This document shows, piece after piece, positions 4,816-5,005 of a DNA stretch of 5,005 bases. The notes beneath the pieces were generated by a model. The model saw only the letters and a program-made list of their open reading frames with translations, made no database searches and was not told the origin of the DNA. Made by a program: the position numbers and the translations under genes. Source of the stretch: Deltaproteobacteria bacterium (GTDB taxonomy: Bacteria; Desulfobacterota; BSN033; UBA1163). Where the stretch lies: contig VGRU01000248.1 of assembly GCA_016875255.1 (NCBI GenBank), forward strand, positions 1-5,005. The letters are read 5' to 3'. Position 1 is the first letter of the stretch, and every line of letters starts with the position of its first letter.

Positions 4816-4970
4816 TAGGTCGACTTTCTGGTAGGTTGAAAAAAAGACTGAGGGAGGCGTGGGATAAACTAGAAACCAAATAATGGTTTGCGACTTTAAA
4901 ACAGTAATATAAATGAGTTAAAAGAGAGATTGAAAGGCAGCCTACTTTTGGGTTGAGAAAGGAACAGGAG
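4797..4970. other. Non-coding region upstream of the right-edge start codon
   Basis: I see no credible gene here. The 67-codon minus-strand frame across 4790-4993 has no ribosome site and no recognisable family. The only structure noted is the inverted repeat AAACCA-AATAA-TGGTTT (4873-4889) and a 7-bp direct repeat CGACTTT (4821-4827 and 4891-4897). If the promoters at 4787-4815 are real, this is a 5' leader. Confidence 0.4.
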
Positions 4971-5005
4971 ATGAACTCTTTAAAAAGCATCAATGAAATA
5001 TTAAA
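4971..5005 (+). CDS. Possible start of an unidentified gene, cut by the right edge
   Basis: ATG 4971 opens a frame of 11 full codons (MNSLKSINEIL) that runs off the window. AAGGA upstream at good distance and AGGAG directly adjoining the ATG give some ribosome-site support. The fragment is too short to assign to a family or to be sure that it is coding. Confidence 0.35.
   Translation, partial: MNSLKSINEIL

Noticed and set aside
4790..4993. 67-codon minus-strand open frame
   Set aside because: It has no ribosome site, an unremarkable Leu/Ser/Phe-rich product and lies in a region with plus-strand promoter candidates.

Overview
The window looks like chromosomal DNA from a Gram-negative, probably anaerobic bacterium of the Desulfobacterota (former Deltaproteobacteria) or a neighbouring phylum. 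This placement is inferred from the combination of a proteobacterial-type RpoH, a CIRCE/HrcA operator, a DUF1844 protein, an FmdB-type zinc ribbon and a Do-family HtrA protease. No rRNA or other phylogenetic marker is present, so the placement is tentative.

Layout. Bases 1-900 (minus strand) hold the first 300 codons of a type I restriction-modification methyltransferase (HsdM); the rest of that locus lies beyond the left edge. A 149-bp divergent intergenic region (901-1049) carries back-to-back promoters for hsdM and for a complete periplasmic serine protease of the DegP/DegQ/HtrA family (1050-2501, plus strand). Between htrA and the convergent DUF1844 gene (2618-3016, minus strand) sits a 105-bp element made of degenerate 8-nt repeats in opposing orientations. 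A second divergent region (3017-3177) carries the most informative regulatory site in the window: a perfect CIRCE operator immediately downstream of a good sigma-70 promoter, in front of a complete heat-shock sigma factor gene, rpoH (3178-4029). A small FmdB-family zinc-ribbon gene (4151-4432) follows after a leader with AATC-type repeats and a 10-bp hairpin. A 71-aa protein resembling the C-terminal part of an antitoxin is encoded on the minus strand (4481-4696). The last 300 bases are mostly non-coding, with possible divergent promoters and the possible first 11 codons of a plus-strand gene at the right edge.

How the parts fit. HtrA (envelope protein quality control) and RpoH (cytoplasmic heat-shock transcription) make this a protein-stress neighbourhood. 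The CIRCE site suggests a cascade in which HrcA, sensing GroEL availability, represses the gene for the positive heat-shock regulator, so negative and positive control are wired in series. The restriction-modification fragment and the lone antitoxin-like gene on either side have an accessory character, and sampled sequence in the hsdM part is richer in G+C than in rpoH. I found no CRISPR array, tRNA, rRNA or transposase.
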